NCBI RefSeq assembly: GCF_014651115.1
Contig: NZ_BMWG01000002.1
Coordinates: forward strand, 372,605-436,604
DNA from: Streptomyces inusitatus
Lineage (GTDB): Bacteria > Actinomycetota > Actinomycetes > Streptomycetales > Streptomycetaceae
Direction: 5' to 3'
DNA: 64,000 nt
Shown in pieces: positions 1 through 10,162 of this stretch. Made by a program: the position numbers and the translations under genes. Below the pieces are notes generated by a model that was not told where the DNA came from, searched no databases, and worked only from the letters and a program-made list of their open reading frames with translations. Position 1 is the first letter of the stretch. Each line of letters begins with the position of its first letter.

Positions 1-238
1 GGAGCGGGGCGCCCCGGCGCGCGCGGGGGCCGCGCACGGGGGGGGGGGGGTGGGGTGGGTCCCCCTCGCCGACCACCTTTCCGTGTCCCCGTGTTCTCCG
101 TGTGTTCTCCGTATCGGGCGGCGGTGGGGGTGATGTCCGAAACCTGCCGGACACCGTGGTGCGGGAGGGGCACACTCGAAAAGGGTGGCGCTGACTCGGG
201 AGACGCGCCGCCAGATGTGAGGAAGGGAACGAACGGTC
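1..238. other. Non-coding or upstream gene end, with a G13 run
   Basis: I see no supportable gene here. A run of 13 G occupies 38-50 in an extremely G-rich stretch. Open frames through this stretch have no recognisable protein content. The last 15 bases hold the ribosome binding site (GGAAGGG) of the alkyltransferase gene that follows. Confidence 0.5.
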
Positions 239-754
239 ATGACCGGCATGACGGTCCATACGACGATCGACAGCCCGCTGGGCGAGATTCTGCTGGTCGG
301 AGTGGTCTCCGAGACGGCTCCGGGGGGTACGGCGCTCGCCTCGCTGTCGCTGCCCGGGCAGAAGGGCGCGGCGGCCGTCCCGGAGGACGGGCGGCGCGAT
401 CCGGGGGCCTTCGAGGAGGTCGGCCGGCAGCTGACCGCGTACTTCGGGGGCCGGGCCACGGGCTTCGACCTGGAGTTCACGGAGTCGGGGACGGAGTTCC
501 AGCGCGGGGTGTGGCGGGCGCTGGAGGAGATTCCGTACGGGGCGACGACGACGTACGGGGAGATCGCCGAGCGGGTCGGGACGTCCCGGGTCGGGGTGCG
601 GGCGGTGGGGACCGCGATCGGGCGGAATCCGCTGCTGGTGGTGCGGCCGTGTCATCGGGTGATCGGTGCGGACGGGGCTCTGCGCGGCTACGCGGCCGGT
701 CTGGAGCGCAAGGAGCGGCTTCTGGGGCTGGAGGGCGCGCTGAGTCGTGACTGA
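239..754 (+). CDS. ogt: Methylated-DNA--[protein]-cysteine S-methyltransferase
   Basis: Suicide DNA repair enzyme that moves the alkyl group from O6-alkylguanine (or O4-alkylthymine) to its own cysteine. The 171-residue protein carries the family signature PCHRV, with acceptor Cys138, and the upstream helix-turn-helix region (residues about 85-125: FQRGVWRAL, TTTYGEIA). Length is normal for a stand-alone Ogt; there is no Ada regulatory domain. A GGAAGGG Shine-Dalgarno lies about 10 nt before ATG 239; a second in-frame ATG at 248 is possible. Its stop overlaps the start of the alkB-like gene by 8 nt, so the two alkylation repair enzymes are probably co-translated. Confidence 0.93.
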   Translation: MTGMTVHTTIDSPLGEILLVGVVSETAPGGTALASLSLPGQKGAAAVPEDGRRDPGAFEEVGRQLTAYFGGRATGFDLEFTESGTEFQRGVWRALEEIPYGATTTYGEIAERVGTSRVGVRAVGTAIGRNPLLVVRPCHRVIGADGALRGYAAGLERKERLLGLEGALSRD

Positions 755-1463
755 GGGCGCCGAGGCTCTCTTTCCGAGGGCGCTGGTCTCGGGAACGCCC
801 GGGGGCCGACGGGCCGGTGAGCCCTCGGTGATCGCCCCGGGGGCGGTGCATGTGCCGGGGTGGCTGTCGCCGGAGCGGCAGCGGGAGCTGGTGGCGGCCT
901 GTCGTGCCTGGGCGCGCGGACCGGTGCCGCTGCGGCACACCGCGCTGCCGGGCGGTGGGGTGATGTCGGTGCGAACGGTGTGTGTGGGCTGGCACTGGCA
1001 GCCGTACCGCTACAGCCGGACGGCGGACGATGTGAACGGCGCGCGGGTCGCCGGTTTCCCCGGCTGGCTGGTGGAGCTGGGCCGTACGGCGCTGGCGGCG
1101 GCGTACGGGCAGGGCGGCGGGGAGCCGGGCCGGGGGTACACCCCCGACACCGCGCTGATCAATTTCTACGACGGCGCGGCGCGGATGGGGATGCACCAGG
1201 ACAAGGAGGAGCGCTCGGACGCTCCGGTGGTGTCGCTCAGCGTCGGGGACAGCTGTGTCTTCCGCTTCGGCAACACCCGTACCCGGGGGCGTCCGTACAC
1301 CGATGTGGAGCTGGCGTCGGGAGATCTGTTCGTCTTCGGCGGGCCTTCGCGGTTCGCGTACCACGGGGTGCCGAAGGTGTATCCGGGGACGGCCGACCCC
1401 GCCGCGGGGCTGAGCGGGGGGCGGCTGAACATCACCCTGCGGGAGACCGGGCTGACCGGCTGA
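747..1463 (+). CDS. alkB: Alpha-ketoglutarate-dependent dioxygenase AlkB
   Basis: Fe(II)/2-oxoglutarate dioxygenase that oxidatively removes alkyl groups such as 1-methyladenine and 3-methylcytosine. The 238-residue protein has the iron triad His150, Asp152 (MHQDKEE) and His206 (AYHGV). The 2-oxoglutarate-binding RLNITLR motif is at 226-232. INFYDG near residue 140 is also typical of the family. It starts with ATG inside the end of the ogt-like gene (8 nt overlap), giving a direct-repair plus oxidative-repair operon. A GC-rich hairpin begins at its stop codon and may terminate transcription. Confidence 0.92.
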   Translation: MTEGAEALFPRALVSGTPGGRRAGEPSVIAPGAVHVPGWLSPERQRELVAACRAWARGPVPLRHTALPGGGVMSVRTVCVGWHWQPYRYSRTADDVNGARVAGFPGWLVELGRTALAAAYGQGGGEPGRGYTPDTALINFYDGAARMGMHQDKEERSDAPVVSLSVGDSCVFRFGNTRTRGRPYTDVELASGDLFVFGGPSRFAYHGVPKVYPGTADPAAGLSGGRLNITLRETGLTG

Positions 1464-1491
1464 GACGCCGCCCCGGGCGGGGTGGGGCGTC
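1464..1491. terminator. Possible hairpin between convergent genes
   Basis: GACGCC (1464-1469) can pair with GGCGTC (1486-1491) around a GC-rich centre. It spans the gap between the alkB-like gene and the convergent GlsB-family gene. There is no T tract, so this is only a candidate. Confidence 0.35.
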
Positions 1492-1759
1492 AGCGCGAGC
1501 GGGAGTGGCCGAACAGCAGCCGGTAGCCGATCAGCAGCACCAGGGAGCCGCCTATCGCGGCGGCCCAGGTGGTCCCGTCGTAGAAATCCTTGGTGAACGG
1601 CCGGTCGAAGAAGCGGGCCGAGATCCAGCCGCCGAGGGACGCGCCGACGACGCCGATGAGGGTGGTGATGATCAGACCGCCCGGGTCGCGGCCCGGGAGC
1701 AGAAGCTTGGCGATGGCTCCGGCGAGCAGACCGAGAATGATCCAGCTGATGATGCCCAT
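1490..1759 (-). CDS. GlsB/YeaQ/YmgE family stress-response membrane protein
   Basis: Small 89-residue membrane protein of the transglycosylase-associated family. It has three hydrophobic segments: residues about 3-20 (GIISWIILGLLAGAIAKLL), 30-48 (IITTLIGVVGASLGG) and 65-84. The conserved pattern G-LAGAIAKLLLPGRDPGG is typical of the family. The name transglycosylase-associated is historical; members are small stress-induced membrane proteins of unknown biochemical role. It starts with ATG at 1759 and is convergent with the alkB-like gene. About 230 bp without a gene separate it from the YccF-type gene upstream. Confidence 0.85.
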   Translation of the reverse strand: MGIISWIILGLLAGAIAKLLLPGRDPGGLIITTLIGVVGASLGGWISARFFDRPFTKDFYDGTTWAAAIGGSLVLLIGYRLLFGHSRSR

Positions 1760-1990
1760 GTCCTGAACCCGCCTTTCGTACGGTGTTGTTCTGATGACGC
1801 CGGATGTGCCCCTTCTGGTTCCGAAAGGGGCCCCGGCGCCGGGTCGACTGCCGTGCTGTCACTCACTGTCAGTCATATGTCCAGCATCGAGCGGGACATG
1901 CCTCCATGGTGACGTACGCCACTGACAGTCGGCCTTCGCGCCGGTTCAGAACGACGGGCCGCATTCCCGGCGAGCGGGTATCAGCTGAGG

Positions 1991-2383
1991 TCAGCGGGTG
2001 GCGAAGGGCTGGTCGGAGGGGACGATCTCCTTGCCCAGCGGCATCAGGGAGACGGGGATCAGCTTGAAGTTCGCGATGCCCAGGGGGATGCCGATGATGG
2101 TGACGCACAGGACGATGCCGGTGGCGATGTGTCCCAGGGCGAGCCACCAGCCGGCCAGGACCAGCCACAGCACATTGCCGACGCACGAGGGCGCGCCCGC
2201 GTCCCGGCGCTCGACCACGGTGTAGCCGAAGGGCCAGAGGGCGTAGACACCGATCCGGAAGGCGGCGAGACCGAAGGGGATTCCAATGATCGTGATGCAG
2301 AGCAGAACACCGGCGAGGAGATAGCCGAGGAACATCCAGAACCCGCACAGAACCAGCCATATGACATTCAGGATCGTCTTCAT
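1991..2383 (-). CDS. YccF domain-containing inner membrane protein
   Basis: A 130-residue membrane protein built of two YccF units, each with paired hydrophobic helices followed by an [13 protein letters not shown] or [13 protein letters not shown] signature (residues about 30-45 and 95-110). WP/LPLG-type motifs follow each. Biochemical function is unknown. The ATG at 2383 overlaps the stop of the htpX-like gene (2380) by 4 nt (ATGA), so it is the second gene of an htpX-yccF unit. Both are membrane proteins, which fits a joint envelope-stress role, but that is inference. Confidence 0.85.
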   Translation of the reverse strand: MKTILNVIWLVLCGFWMFLGYLLAGVLLCITIIGIPFGLAAFRIGVYALWPFGYTVVERRDAGAPSCVGNVLWLVLAGWWLALGHIATGIVLCVTIIGIPLGIANFKLIPVSLMPLGKEIVPSDQPFATR

Positions 2384-3240
2384 GGGCGTTGACCTGCCAT
2401 CTGTTCGAGTCGGGCGATGCGCTCCGCCATGGGCGGGTGGGTGGAGAACATCTTGGACAGGATCTTTCCAGGTCTGAAGGGGTTCGCGATCATCATGTGG
2501 CTCGCGGTCTCCAGCCGGGGCTCGGCGGGCAGCGGCAGCTGTTTCGTGCCGGCGTCGAGCTTGCGCAGAGCGCTCGCCAGGGCGAGCGGGTCGCCGGTGA
2601 GCTGCGCGCCCGACGCGTCCGCCTCGTACTCCCGCGAGCGGCTGACGGCGAGCTGGATGATGGCGGCGGCGACCGGCCCCAGGATCATGATCAGGAGCAT
2701 TCCGGCGAAGCCCGGCCCGTCGTCGTCGGACCGGCCGACGGGGATCAGCCAGGCGAAGTTCACCAGGAACATCACGACCGAGGCGAGGGCTCCGGCGACC
2801 GAGGAGATCAGGATGTCCCGGTTGTACACATGGCTCAGCTCATGGCCGAGGACGCCTCGCAGCTCGCGCTCGTCGAGCAGCGAGAGGATGCCTTCCGTGC
2901 AGCAGACCGCCGCGTTGCGGGGATTGCGGCCGGTGGCGAAGGCGTTGGGGGCCTGGGTGGGCGAGATGTACAGCCGGGGCATGGGCTGGCGGACCGAGGT
3001 GGAGAGCTCGCGGACGATGCGGTAGAGGCCGGGGGCCTCGAATTCGCTGACCGGGCGGGCGCGCATGGCGCGCAGCGCCATCTTGTCGCTGTTCCAGTAC
3101 GCGTACGCGTTGGTGCCGAGCGCGACGACGAGCGCGACGAGAAGCCCCGTACGGCCGAAGAAACTGCCGATGACGAGGATGAGTGCGGACAGTCCCCCGA
3201 GGAGTACGGCGGTCTTCAGCCCATTGTGCCGGCGGTGCAC
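2380..3240 (-). CDS. htpX: Zinc metalloprotease HtpX
   Basis: Membrane-embedded M48 zinc endopeptidase that degrades misfolded membrane proteins. The HExxH site is HELSH at residues 133-137, and the third zinc ligand lies in [10 protein letters not shown]. Four hydrophobic segments flank the catalytic part. I chose the GTG at 3240 because TGGAGGG lies about 6 nt upstream and the protein then begins [16 protein letters not shown], giving 286 residues, normal for HtpX. An ATG at 3321 would add 27 low-complexity residues and is less likely. It sits just downstream of the nuo cluster on the same strand, with a gap of about 150 bp. Confidence 0.9.
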   Translation of the reverse strand: MHRRHNGLKTAVLLGGLSALILVIGSFFGRTGLLVALVVALGTNAYAYWNSDKMALRAMRARPVSEFEAPGLYRIVRELSTSVRQPMPRLYISPTQAPNAFATGRNPRNAAVCCTEGILSLLDERELRGVLGHELSHVYNRDILISSVAGALASVVMFLVNFAWLIPVGRSDDDGPGFAGMLLIMILGPVAAAIIQLAVSRSREYEADASGAQLTGDPLALASALRKLDAGTKQLPLPAEPRLETASHMMIANPFRPGKILSKMFSTHPPMAERIARLEQMAGQRP

Positions 3241-3390
3241 GGTACGCCCTCCAGGTGGTGCGGCAGGGGAACCCTTTTGCGTGGTGCTCCACTCTCCAGT
3301 GGACCCTTCTGTACTGGTCAACGCCAGGCGAAGGACGCCAGTTCCCTTGTGCTCCGTGCCGGGGGCCGGTCCGTTCGGGTGATGGTCCGG

Positions 3391-4977
3391 TCAGAAGAGG
3401 TCTGCCGCCGCGAAGCGGAGGACCAGCTGGGGGTAGCCGGACAGGACGACGCCCAGGACCGCGGCCAGGGCGATGGCCGCGGTGACGGCGACCGGGACGC
3501 GGCCGTGCGCGGGGCGCGGGGCGGCCTCGGAGGCCTCGGTGGTCTCCCCGGAGGCCGCGGGGGCCCCGGCGGGGGCCTTGAAGAGGATCGCGGTCCATTT
3601 CAGGTAGTAGTACAAGGCGATCACGACGTTGACGCCCATGACCACGGCCAGCCAGCCCAGGCCCGCGTCGACGGCCGAGGAGAAGACGACCACCTTGGCG
3701 AAGAGCCCGATGATGCCCGGCGGCAGACCCGCCAGGCAGAGCAGGAAAAAGCCCATGGTCAGGGCGGTGAGCGGGCTCTTCGCGTAGAGGCCCCGATAGT
3801 CGGAGATCCGGTTCAGCGGCTTCGTGCGCGCCACCAGGACCACCACCGCGAACGCGCCCAGGTTCACCACGGCGTACATGAGCGCGTAGGAGACGGTCGC
3901 GCCGATCTGGTCGTCGCTGGAGTACGCGGCGGCGGCGATCGGCACCAGGATGTAGCCCGCCTGTGCCACCGACGACCAGGCCAGCAGGCGTACCGCGCTC
4001 CATCGCCGGGTGGCCGACTGGCGCAGGGCGGCGACATTGCCCGCGGTCATGGTCAGGGCGGCCAGCACCGCGATCGCCGGGCCCCAGACATCGGCGTACC
4101 CGGGGAACGCGATCACGGTCACCAGGATCAGCCCGGAGAAGCCGACCGCCTTTCCGACGACGGAGAGGAAGGCGGCGATGGGCAGCGGTGCGCCCACATA
4201 GGTCTCGGGGACCCAGAAGTGGAACGGGACGGCGGCCGTCTTGAAGGCGAAGCCGATGAGTGTGAGCGCCACACCGGTCTTGGCGAGGGTGTCCAGCTGA
4301 CCGGGGACTTCTCCCAGCTCAGAGGCGATCCGGGTGAGGTGGAGGGTGCCCGTGGTGGCGTACACGAAGCTCACGCCGAGCAGCGTCACGGCGGTCGCGG
4401 TGACGGAGGAGAGGAAGAACTTCAGCGCCGCCTCACTGGAGAACCGGTCGCCGCGCCGCATTCCGACGAGGGCGAAGGCGGGCAGTGAGGCGACTTCGAG
4501 GGCGACGACCAGGGTGGCGAGATCGCGCGCGGCGGGCAGCAGCGCGGCGCCCGCGGCGGAGGAGAGCAGCAGGAACCAGTACTCGCCGACGGGGGGCTTG
4601 CCGCGCTCGCCGTGGAGCGAGAGCAGCGCGGTCAGCAGGGCTCCGCCCAGTACCAGCAGCTGGATCGCCAGGGTGAAGTGATCGGCGGTGTAGCTACAGG
4701 TGGCGGGGTCCGTGGTGAGACAGAACGTCTCGCGTTCGCCGTCGCGCAGCGGTACGAGGGTGATGATCGCGGCGAGCAGTCCGACGATCGCGCCGGCGCC
4801 CAGCAGACGCTTGTGCTTCTCGGCCACGAACAAGTCGGCGACCAGGCAGAACAGCGCGGCCACCGCGGTGATGACGGGCGGCGCGATCGCGAGCCAGTCG
4901 ACGGACTGGACGACGCTGGGGACGTCGCCGGCGGCGGTGACGACGGCGGGCGCGCCCCCTGCGATGGTCGTGATCAC
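3391..4977 (-). CDS. nuoN: NADH-quinone oxidoreductase subunit N
   Basis: Antiporter-like proton-translocating subunit of complex I. The 528-residue protein is almost entirely membrane helices and matches NuoN in length and in conserved segments: GDRFSSEAALKFFL, lysines in the KTAAVPFHFWVPE half-channel region and the SVAQAGYIL segment. I chose the GTG at 4977: it overlaps the nuoM stop by 4 nt (GTGA) and has GGAGG 6 nt upstream. Longer readings into nuoM are shadow sequence. It is the last gene of the ten-gene nuo operon. Confidence 0.92.
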   Translation of the reverse strand: MITTIAGGAPAVVTAAGDVPSVVQSVDWLAIAPPVITAVAALFCLVADLFVAEKHKRLLGAGAIVGLLAAIITLVPLRDGERETFCLTTDPATCSYTADHFTLAIQLLVLGGALLTALLSLHGERGKPPVGEYWFLLLSSAAGAALLPAARDLATLVVALEVASLPAFALVGMRRGDRFSSEAALKFFLSSVTATAVTLLGVSFVYATTGTLHLTRIASELGEVPGQLDTLAKTGVALTLIGFAFKTAAVPFHFWVPETYVGAPLPIAAFLSVVGKAVGFSGLILVTVIAFPGYADVWGPAIAVLAALTMTAGNVAALRQSATRRWSAVRLLAWSSVAQAGYILVPIAAAAYSSDDQIGATVSYALMYAVVNLGAFAVVVLVARTKPLNRISDYRGLYAKSPLTALTMGFFLLCLAGLPPGIIGLFAKVVVFSSAVDAGLGWLAVVMGVNVVIALYYYLKWTAILFKAPAGAPAASGETTEASEAAPRPAHGRVPVAVTAAIALAAVLGVVLSGYPQLVLRFAAADLF

Positions 4978-6557
4978 GACTTGCCTCCTGCGAGCAGCTT
5001 CTGCACGGCCGGGTCGGTCAGGCCGAGGAGGACCGCGGGCCAGAGTCCGGCGAGGACGGTGAGGGCGACGAGCGGCGACCAGGTGGCCAGCTCGTACGTC
5101 TGGACGTCGGCGATCGCCCTGGTCTCCTGGTCCTTGGGCCGTGGCACGCCCATGCAGACGCGGCGGACGACGATGAGGAGGTACGCGGCGGTGAGCAGGG
5201 TGCCGAAGCCGCCGATCGCCATGAAGGTGAGGAAGGCCGGGCGGTTCAGCCCCGGGGCCGGGTCGAAGGCTCCGAACAGCGCGAGCATCTCGCCCCAGAA
5301 CCCGGCGAGGCCGGGGAGGCCGAGGGAGGCGACGGCGGCGAAGGCGAGCAGGGCTCCGAGCCGGGGCGCGCGGCCGTAGAGGGCAGCGCCGGTGGCTCCG
5401 GCGAGGGTGTCGAGGTCCGCTGTGCCGTAGCGGTCCTTGAGCGCTCCGACCAGGAAGAAGAGCAGGCCGGTGATGAGGCCGTGGGCGACGTTGGCGAAGA
5501 GCGCGCCGTTGACTCCGGTGGGCGTCATGGTGGCGATGCCGAGGAGTACGAAGCCCATGTGGCCGACGGAGGAGTACGCGATCAGGCGCTTGAGGTCGCC
5601 GCTCGCGCCCTTCTTGGCGAGGGCGAGGCAGGCGAGGGATCCGTAGATGATGCCGACGACCGCGAAGGCGGCGAGGTAGGGCGCGAAGGTCCGCATGCCG
5701 TCGGGCGCGATGGGCAGCACGATACGGACGAATCCATACGTTCCCATCTTCAGCATGACGCCGGCCAGCAGGACGGATCCGACGGTCGGCGCGGCGGTGT
5801 GGGCGTCCGGCAGCCAGCTGTGCAGCGGCCACATCGGGGTCTTGACCGCGAGGCCGATGCCGATCGCCAGAACGGCGATGAGCTGCGTGGACGCGGTCAG
5901 CGCCCGGCCGTTGTCAGTGGCGAGTGCCACCATGTCGAATGTGCCGGCCTGTAGCCCGATCAGCAGCAGACCGAGCAGCATGATCACGGAGCCGAGCAGG
6001 GTGTAGAGGATGAACTTCCAGGCGGCGGGCCGACGGGCCTCTCCGCCCCAGCGGGCGATGAGGAAGTACATCGGGATGAGCACCATCTCGAAGGCCAGGA
6101 AGAAGAGCACCAGGTCGAGGACGGCGAAGGTGGCGAGCGTCCCCGATTCGAGGAAGAGCAGCAGTGCGACGAAGGCCTTGGGGGACGGGCCCGCGGGCAT
6201 CTTGTAGTAGCTGTACAGCGCGCAGAGGAAGGTCAGCAGCGCGGTCAGGACCAGAAGGGGGAGGGAAATGCCGTCGACGCCGAGATGGATGCGCACATCC
6301 AGGGCGGGGATCCAGCTGATGTCCGTCGTGGCCTGCATGTTCGACGGCTGGTCGTGGTCGAACCCGATGACCAGGGCGATCGCGGCCGCCAGGATCACCC
6401 CGGTGACGGTGACGCCGTGGCGCAGGACCGCCTGGTCGGGGTTCTTGCCGCGCAGTCCGGGCGGGGCAGGCAGCAGGGCGGCGGCGGCTCCCAGGAGGGG
6501 GCCGACGACGATGAACGCGAGAAGGAACTGCATCACGGACTCGCTGATATCGATCAC
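4974..6557 (-). CDS. nuoM: NADH-quinone oxidoreductase subunit M
   Basis: Second antiporter-like proton pump subunit of complex I, 527 residues, about 14 membrane helices. Family landmarks include the glutamate-bearing segment FLAFEMVLIPMYFLI and KTPMWPLHSWLPDAHTAAPT. The GTG start at 6557 is 3 nt after the nuoL stop; an ATG eight codons later (6533) is an alternative. It is translationally coupled to nuoN by a 4 nt overlap. It appears intact, with no missing helices. Confidence 0.93.
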   Translation of the reverse strand: MIDISESVMQFLLAFIVVGPLLGAAAALLPAPPGLRGKNPDQAVLRHGVTVTGVILAAAIALVIGFDHDQPSNMQATTDISWIPALDVRIHLGVDGISLPLLVLTALLTFLCALYSYYKMPAGPSPKAFVALLLFLESGTLATFAVLDLVLFFLAFEMVLIPMYFLIARWGGEARRPAAWKFILYTLLGSVIMLLGLLLIGLQAGTFDMVALATDNGRALTASTQLIAVLAIGIGLAVKTPMWPLHSWLPDAHTAAPTVGSVLLAGVMLKMGTYGFVRIVLPIAPDGMRTFAPYLAAFAVVGIIYGSLACLALAKKGASGDLKRLIAYSSVGHMGFVLLGIATMTPTGVNGALFANVAHGLITGLLFFLVGALKDRYGTADLDTLAGATGAALYGRAPRLGALLAFAAVASLGLPGLAGFWGEMLALFGAFDPAPGLNRPAFLTFMAIGGFGTLLTAAYLLIVVRRVCMGVPRPKDQETRAIADVQTYELATWSPLVALTVLAGLWPAVLLGLTDPAVQKLLAGGKS

Positions 6558-6560
6558 GGC

Positions 6561-8567
6561 TCACGATCCCGCGTTGACGTTGGAGAGGACGACGGCGGCG
6601 ATCGCCAGGACCACGGTGCCCGCGAGGAGCACGCTCACATAGGTCTGCACATTGCCGGTCTGGGCGCGTCGTACGAGGACACCGAGCCAGTTCGCGCCGG
6701 TGCCCGAGCCGCGCACATAGGTGTCGACGACCTCGCGGTCGAGGAAGCGGACGAGTTCGGCGCCGGCCTGTACGGGGCGGACGAAGAGCAGGTGGTAGAC
6801 GGCGTCGAGGTGGAAGCCGGTCACCGCGTGGCGATGGAGGGGGCCCAGCAGCAGCCGGCCGGGGTCAGCCGGGTCGGGTGCCCCGGCGACCGAGCCGTAG
6901 GCGGCCTCGTGGGTGGCGACCGCCTCGGCCTCGACGGCGGAGGGCGCGGCGTCCGGGTGGGCGACGACGGCCGCCGCGGGCATCGGGACGGCCAGGCCGT
7001 CGCGGTGGCGCAGGGTGCGCCAGGCTCCGTAGGTCAGCAGCGCGCCGATCAGGGCCACACCGGTGCCGAGGACGGCGGTGAGCAGGGTGGGGGCGAGGCC
7101 CCGGCCGTCGAACCACTCGTCGAAGTAGCCGAAGGCGGCCCCGAGGCCGAGCGAGGGCACCGCGAGCAGCCAGAGCACGGAGGTCATGGCGCGGGGTTCG
7201 CGGCCGTGGTCGGGGGCTTCCGCGCCCCGGCCCCGGAAGGCGAGCAGCCACAGCCGGGTCGCGTACGCGGCGGTGAGCAGGGCGGCCAGCAGGCCGGCGA
7301 CGAGCACGGTCCAGCCCGCGGCCGCGGGGGCGGTGAGGCCGCCGAGCGCGCTGTGCTCGGCGGCGACGAGGACTGCTTCCTTGGAGAAGAAGCCCGCGAA
7401 GGGAGGGATGGCGACGAGCGCGAGCAGGGCGACGGTCATCGTCCAGTAGGCGTCGGGGATCCGCTTCGGCAGCCCGCTCATCCTGGACATGGCGGCCAGC
7501 GAGTTGGTCCCGGCGGCGTGGATGACCACACCGGCCGCGAGGAAGAGGAGTGCCTTGAAGGCGCCGTGCGAGATGAGGTGGAAGACGGCGGCACCCCGGT
7601 CCGCGACCGCGAGGGCGCCCGCCATGTATCCGAGCTGGCCGATGGTCGAGTAGGCCAGCACTCGCTTGATGTCGTCCTGGGCGAGCGCGGCGAGTCCGGA
7701 GCCGACCATGGTGACCGCCGCCATCACGGCGAGGACGATCAGCGCGGCGGCGGAGGAGGCGAAGAGCGGAAGGAGCCGGGCCACGAAGTAGATGCCGGCC
7801 GCGACCATCGTCGCGGCGTGGATCAGCGCGGAGACGGGGGTGGGGCCCGCCATGGCGTCGGGCAGCCAGGTGTGGAGCGGGAACTGCGCCGACTTGCCCG
7901 CCACACCGGCGAGCAGCAGCAGCGCGATCAGCGTGGGGTGGTCGATGCCGCCCTTCTCGACCGCGTCGAGGATGCCGGTGATCCGGAAGGTTCCGGCGTC
8001 GGTGGCGAGCGCGAAGAGACCGATCAGGAAGGGGACGTCGCCCAGTTTGGTGACCAGGAACGCCTTCAGGGAGGCGGCGCGCGCCTCGGGCGTCTCCCAG
8101 TAGTGGCCCACGAGGAAGTACGAGCAGATGCCCATGATCTCCCAGCCGACCAGCAGCACCATCAGATCGCCGGAGTAGACGACGAGCAGCATCGCGGCGG
8201 TGAAGAGGGAGACGAGGGCGGCGTAGGAGGGGTAGCGCGGGTCGTCGCGGAGATAGGCCGTGGAGTAGATCTGCACACAGGAGGCGACGACGCCGACCAG
8301 AGCGGCGACCAGGACGGCGAAGCCGTCGAGGTGGAGCGCGAGGTCGATGGGGACCGATCCGGTCGGGGTGAACCGGGTGGCCGCGTCGATCGTCTCTCCG
8401 CCGCCCTGGCGGACGGCGACGACGACCGCGAGAACGGCCGCCGCGAGAGTCGGCAGGATCGCCAGGGGACGGACGAAGCCGGGGGCTTTCCGGCCGAGGA
8501 GCAGTCCGGCCGCCGCGCCGAGGAACGGAAGGAGGGGGACGAGGACGGCGAGGGTGGTGGTGGTCAC
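6561..8567 (-). CDS. nuoL: NADH-quinone oxidoreductase subunit L
   Basis: Largest antiporter-like subunit of complex I, 668 residues. Conserved features are [16 protein letters not shown], the channel segment [31 protein letters not shown] and the C-terminal lateral amphipathic helix followed by a last transmembrane segment. The start is GTG at 8567, overlapping the nuoK stop by 4 nt (GTGA). Length is normal, so the proton-pumping arm of this operon looks complete. Confidence 0.95.
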   Translation of the reverse strand: MTTTTLAVLVPLLPFLGAAAGLLLGRKAPGFVRPLAILPTLAAAVLAVVVAVRQGGGETIDAATRFTPTGSVPIDLALHLDGFAVLVAALVGVVASCVQIYSTAYLRDDPRYPSYAALVSLFTAAMLLVVYSGDLMVLLVGWEIMGICSYFLVGHYWETPEARAASLKAFLVTKLGDVPFLIGLFALATDAGTFRITGILDAVEKGGIDHPTLIALLLLAGVAGKSAQFPLHTWLPDAMAGPTPVSALIHAATMVAAGIYFVARLLPLFASSAAALIVLAVMAAVTMVGSGLAALAQDDIKRVLAYSTIGQLGYMAGALAVADRGAAVFHLISHGAFKALLFLAAGVVIHAAGTNSLAAMSRMSGLPKRIPDAYWTMTVALLALVAIPPFAGFFSKEAVLVAAEHSALGGLTAPAAAGWTVLVAGLLAALLTAAYATRLWLLAFRGRGAEAPDHGREPRAMTSVLWLLAVPSLGLGAAFGYFDEWFDGRGLAPTLLTAVLGTGVALIGALLTYGAWRTLRHRDGLAVPMPAAAVVAHPDAAPSAVEAEAVATHEAAYGSVAGAPDPADPGRLLLGPLHRHAVTGFHLDAVYHLLFVRPVQAGAELVRFLDREVVDTYVRGSGTGANWLGVLVRRAQTGNVQTYVSVLLAGTVVLAIAAVVLSNVNAGS

Positions 8568-8947
8568 GCGGTGGCCTCAGCCTTCTGCGTCCGCTGCGCC
8601 GGGGCGGCCGCGTCAGGGTCGTCGGAGCTGTCGTCGTCGGGGCCTTCGGCGGTGTCCCGGAGCCGGTCGACGTCCGAGCTGCCGCGGTTGCGGTAGACCA
8701 TCAGGACGATCGACAGGCCGATGCCGATCTCGGCGGCGGCGATGGCGATGGTGAAGAGGGTGAGCGCCTGGCCGGAGTGGAGGGCGTCGCGCAGCCAGAC
8801 GTCGAAGGCGACGAGGTTGAGGTTGACGGCGTTGAGCATCAGCTCGACGGACATCAGGACCAGGATCGCGTTGCGCCGGGCGAGCACTCCGTAGAGGCCG
8901 GTGCAGAAGAGGAGGACGCTCAGCACGGCGGGGTAGGCGAGGTGCAT
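8564..8947 (-). CDS. nuoK: NADH-quinone oxidoreductase subunit K
   Basis: Small three-helix membrane subunit of complex I. The core (residues about 1-95) has the conserved buried glutamates in [15 protein letters not shown] and [13 protein letters not shown]. NuoK is usually about 100 residues; this one is 127 because of an acidic tail ([15 protein letters not shown] onward). The ATG at 8947 shares one base with the nuoJ stop (TGATG). It is too short a core to be confused with MnhC except by context, and the nuo neighbours settle it. Confidence 0.93.
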   Translation of the reverse strand: MHLAYPAVLSVLLFCTGLYGVLARRNAILVLMSVELMLNAVNLNLVAFDVWLRDALHSGQALTLFTIAIAAAEIGIGLSIVLMVYRNRGSSDVDRLRDTAEGPDDDSSDDPDAAAPAQRTQKAEATA

Positions 8948-9534
8948 CAGCGCTCTCCCTCGGAATCGGAATCCGTGGCGGAGCCCGTTTCGGAGCCCTT
9001 GGCATGCTTGCGGGAGAGCACGATCGCACCGACGAGGGCGGCGAGCAGCAGCACGGAGAGGGCCTCGAAGGGCAGCACCCAGTGCCGGAAGAGGATCGCG
9101 CCGACAGTGTCGGTGGAGCCCTGGGCGGGTCCGTCGAGATCGATCCAGCTGGTGCGGAAGGCGTCCACCACGACCCAGACCAGGGCGGCGGCGGCCGTGC
9201 CGGCCACCGCGAGGGCGACCGGGCGGTTGCCGGAGTCGGCGTCCGGGGAGCGGCCGATGGGGGCCTTGGTGAGCATCAGCCCGAAGAGAAGGAGGACGAC
9301 CACGGAGCCGAGATAGATCAGTACCTGGACCCAGGCGATGAACTCGGCCGTGAGCAGCAGGTACTCGACGGCGAGGCCGCCGAGCGCGACCACCAGCCAG
9401 AGGGCGGCGTGCACCAGCTGCCGGGTGGTGACGGTCATGACGGCCGCGCCGAGGGTGACGAGGCCGACGAGGATGAAGGCGATCTCGACGCCGGTCGGCG
9501 AGAGGAAGCCCTGGGTCGTGGCGGCGAGGTTCAT
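8947..9534 (-). CDS. nuoJ: NADH-quinone oxidoreductase subunit J
   Basis: Five-helix membrane subunit of complex I, 195 residues. It has the family segment [22 protein letters not shown]. The ATG at 9534 overlaps the nuoI stop by 4 nt (ATGA); longer readings upstream are out-of-frame nuoI sequence. The C-terminus is a hydrophilic Ser/Glu/Asp-rich tail of about 20 residues after the last helix. Confidence 0.93.
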   Translation of the reverse strand: MNLAATTQGFLSPTGVEIAFILVGLVTLGAAVMTVTTRQLVHAALWLVVALGGLAVEYLLLTAEFIAWVQVLIYLGSVVVLLLFGLMLTKAPIGRSPDADSGNRPVALAVAGTAAAALVWVVVDAFRTSWIDLDGPAQGSTDTVGAILFRHWVLPFEALSVLLLAALVGAIVLSRKHAKGSETGSATDSDSEGER

Positions 9535-10160
9535 GCCGTGCCTCCGTCGCCGGCGGCGGGGGCGGCCGGGGGTTCGGGGGTCTTGGGAGCTGCGGCCGGG
9601 GGTTCGGGTGCCGGAGCCTCGGGGGCGGGCTCGGCCTGGGCGGCGGCGAGCTTCTCGGCGGCCTTGCGGGCAGCCGCGATCTCCTTGGGCTCCTCGGCGG
9701 CCGGGTCGAGCGCGGGCGGTGCGGGGACCGTCCACATCCATTCGCGGAGTTTGTCCCGCTCATGGGTGAGTTCGTGGATGTCCGTCTCCGCGTATTCAAA
9801 CTCCGGCGACCAGAACAGCGCGTCAAAGGGGCAGACCTCGATGCAGATACCGCAGTACATGCAGAGCGAGAAGTCGATGGCGAACCGGTCGAGGACGTTG
9901 CGGCTGCGCTCACGGCCACCGGGGGCGGCCGCGGGCACCGTCTCCTTGTGGGAGTCGATGTAGATGCACCAGTCGGGACACTCACGGGCGCAGAGCATGC
10001 AGACCGTGCAGTTCTCCTCGAACAGTCCGATCACGCCGCGGGAGCGGGGCGGAAGCTCGGGCTGGACGTCGGGGTACTGCGCGGTGACGGTCTTCTTCGT
10101 CATCGTGCGGAGGGTGACGGCCAAGCCCTTGGCCAGGCCGGAGCCGGGGATGGGAGGCAT
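9531..10160 (-). CDS. nuoI: NADH-quinone oxidoreductase subunit I (2x[4Fe-4S])
   Basis: Peripheral subunit carrying two [4Fe-4S] clusters (N6a, N6b) that pass electrons toward the quinone. Cluster motifs are Cys51, 54, 57, 61 ([12 protein letters not shown]) and Cys100, 103, 106, 110 ([12 protein letters not shown]). The core ends near residue 150; residues about 151-209 form an Ala/Pro/Glu-rich tail absent from typical NuoI. Start is ATG 10160, 2 nt after the nuoH stop. In this operon lacking nuoEFG, NuoI could be an electron entry point, as in ferredoxin-driven relatives, but this is inference. Confidence 0.93.
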   Translation of the reverse strand: MPPIPGSGLAKGLAVTLRTMTKKTVTAQYPDVQPELPPRSRGVIGLFEENCTVCMLCARECPDWCIYIDSHKETVPAAAPGGRERSRNVLDRFAIDFSLCMYCGICIEVCPFDALFWSPEFEYAETDIHELTHERDKLREWMWTVPAPPALDPAAEEPKEIAAARKAAEKLAAAQAEPAPEAPAPEPPAAAPKTPEPPAAPAAGDGGTA

Positions 10161-10162
10161 GG

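Noticed and set aside
477..1862. A 461-codon minus-strand open frame across ogt, alkB and glsB
   Set aside because: Its composition is Arg/Pro/His-rich with no domain; the real genes in other frames have clear catalytic motifs. GC-rich codon bias creates such shadows.
2389..4488. A 699-codon plus-strand open frame opposite htpX and nuoN
   Set aside because: Gly/Asp/Arg-rich antisense shadow without recognisable motifs; similar long shadows lie opposite nuoL, korA and the RND exporter.
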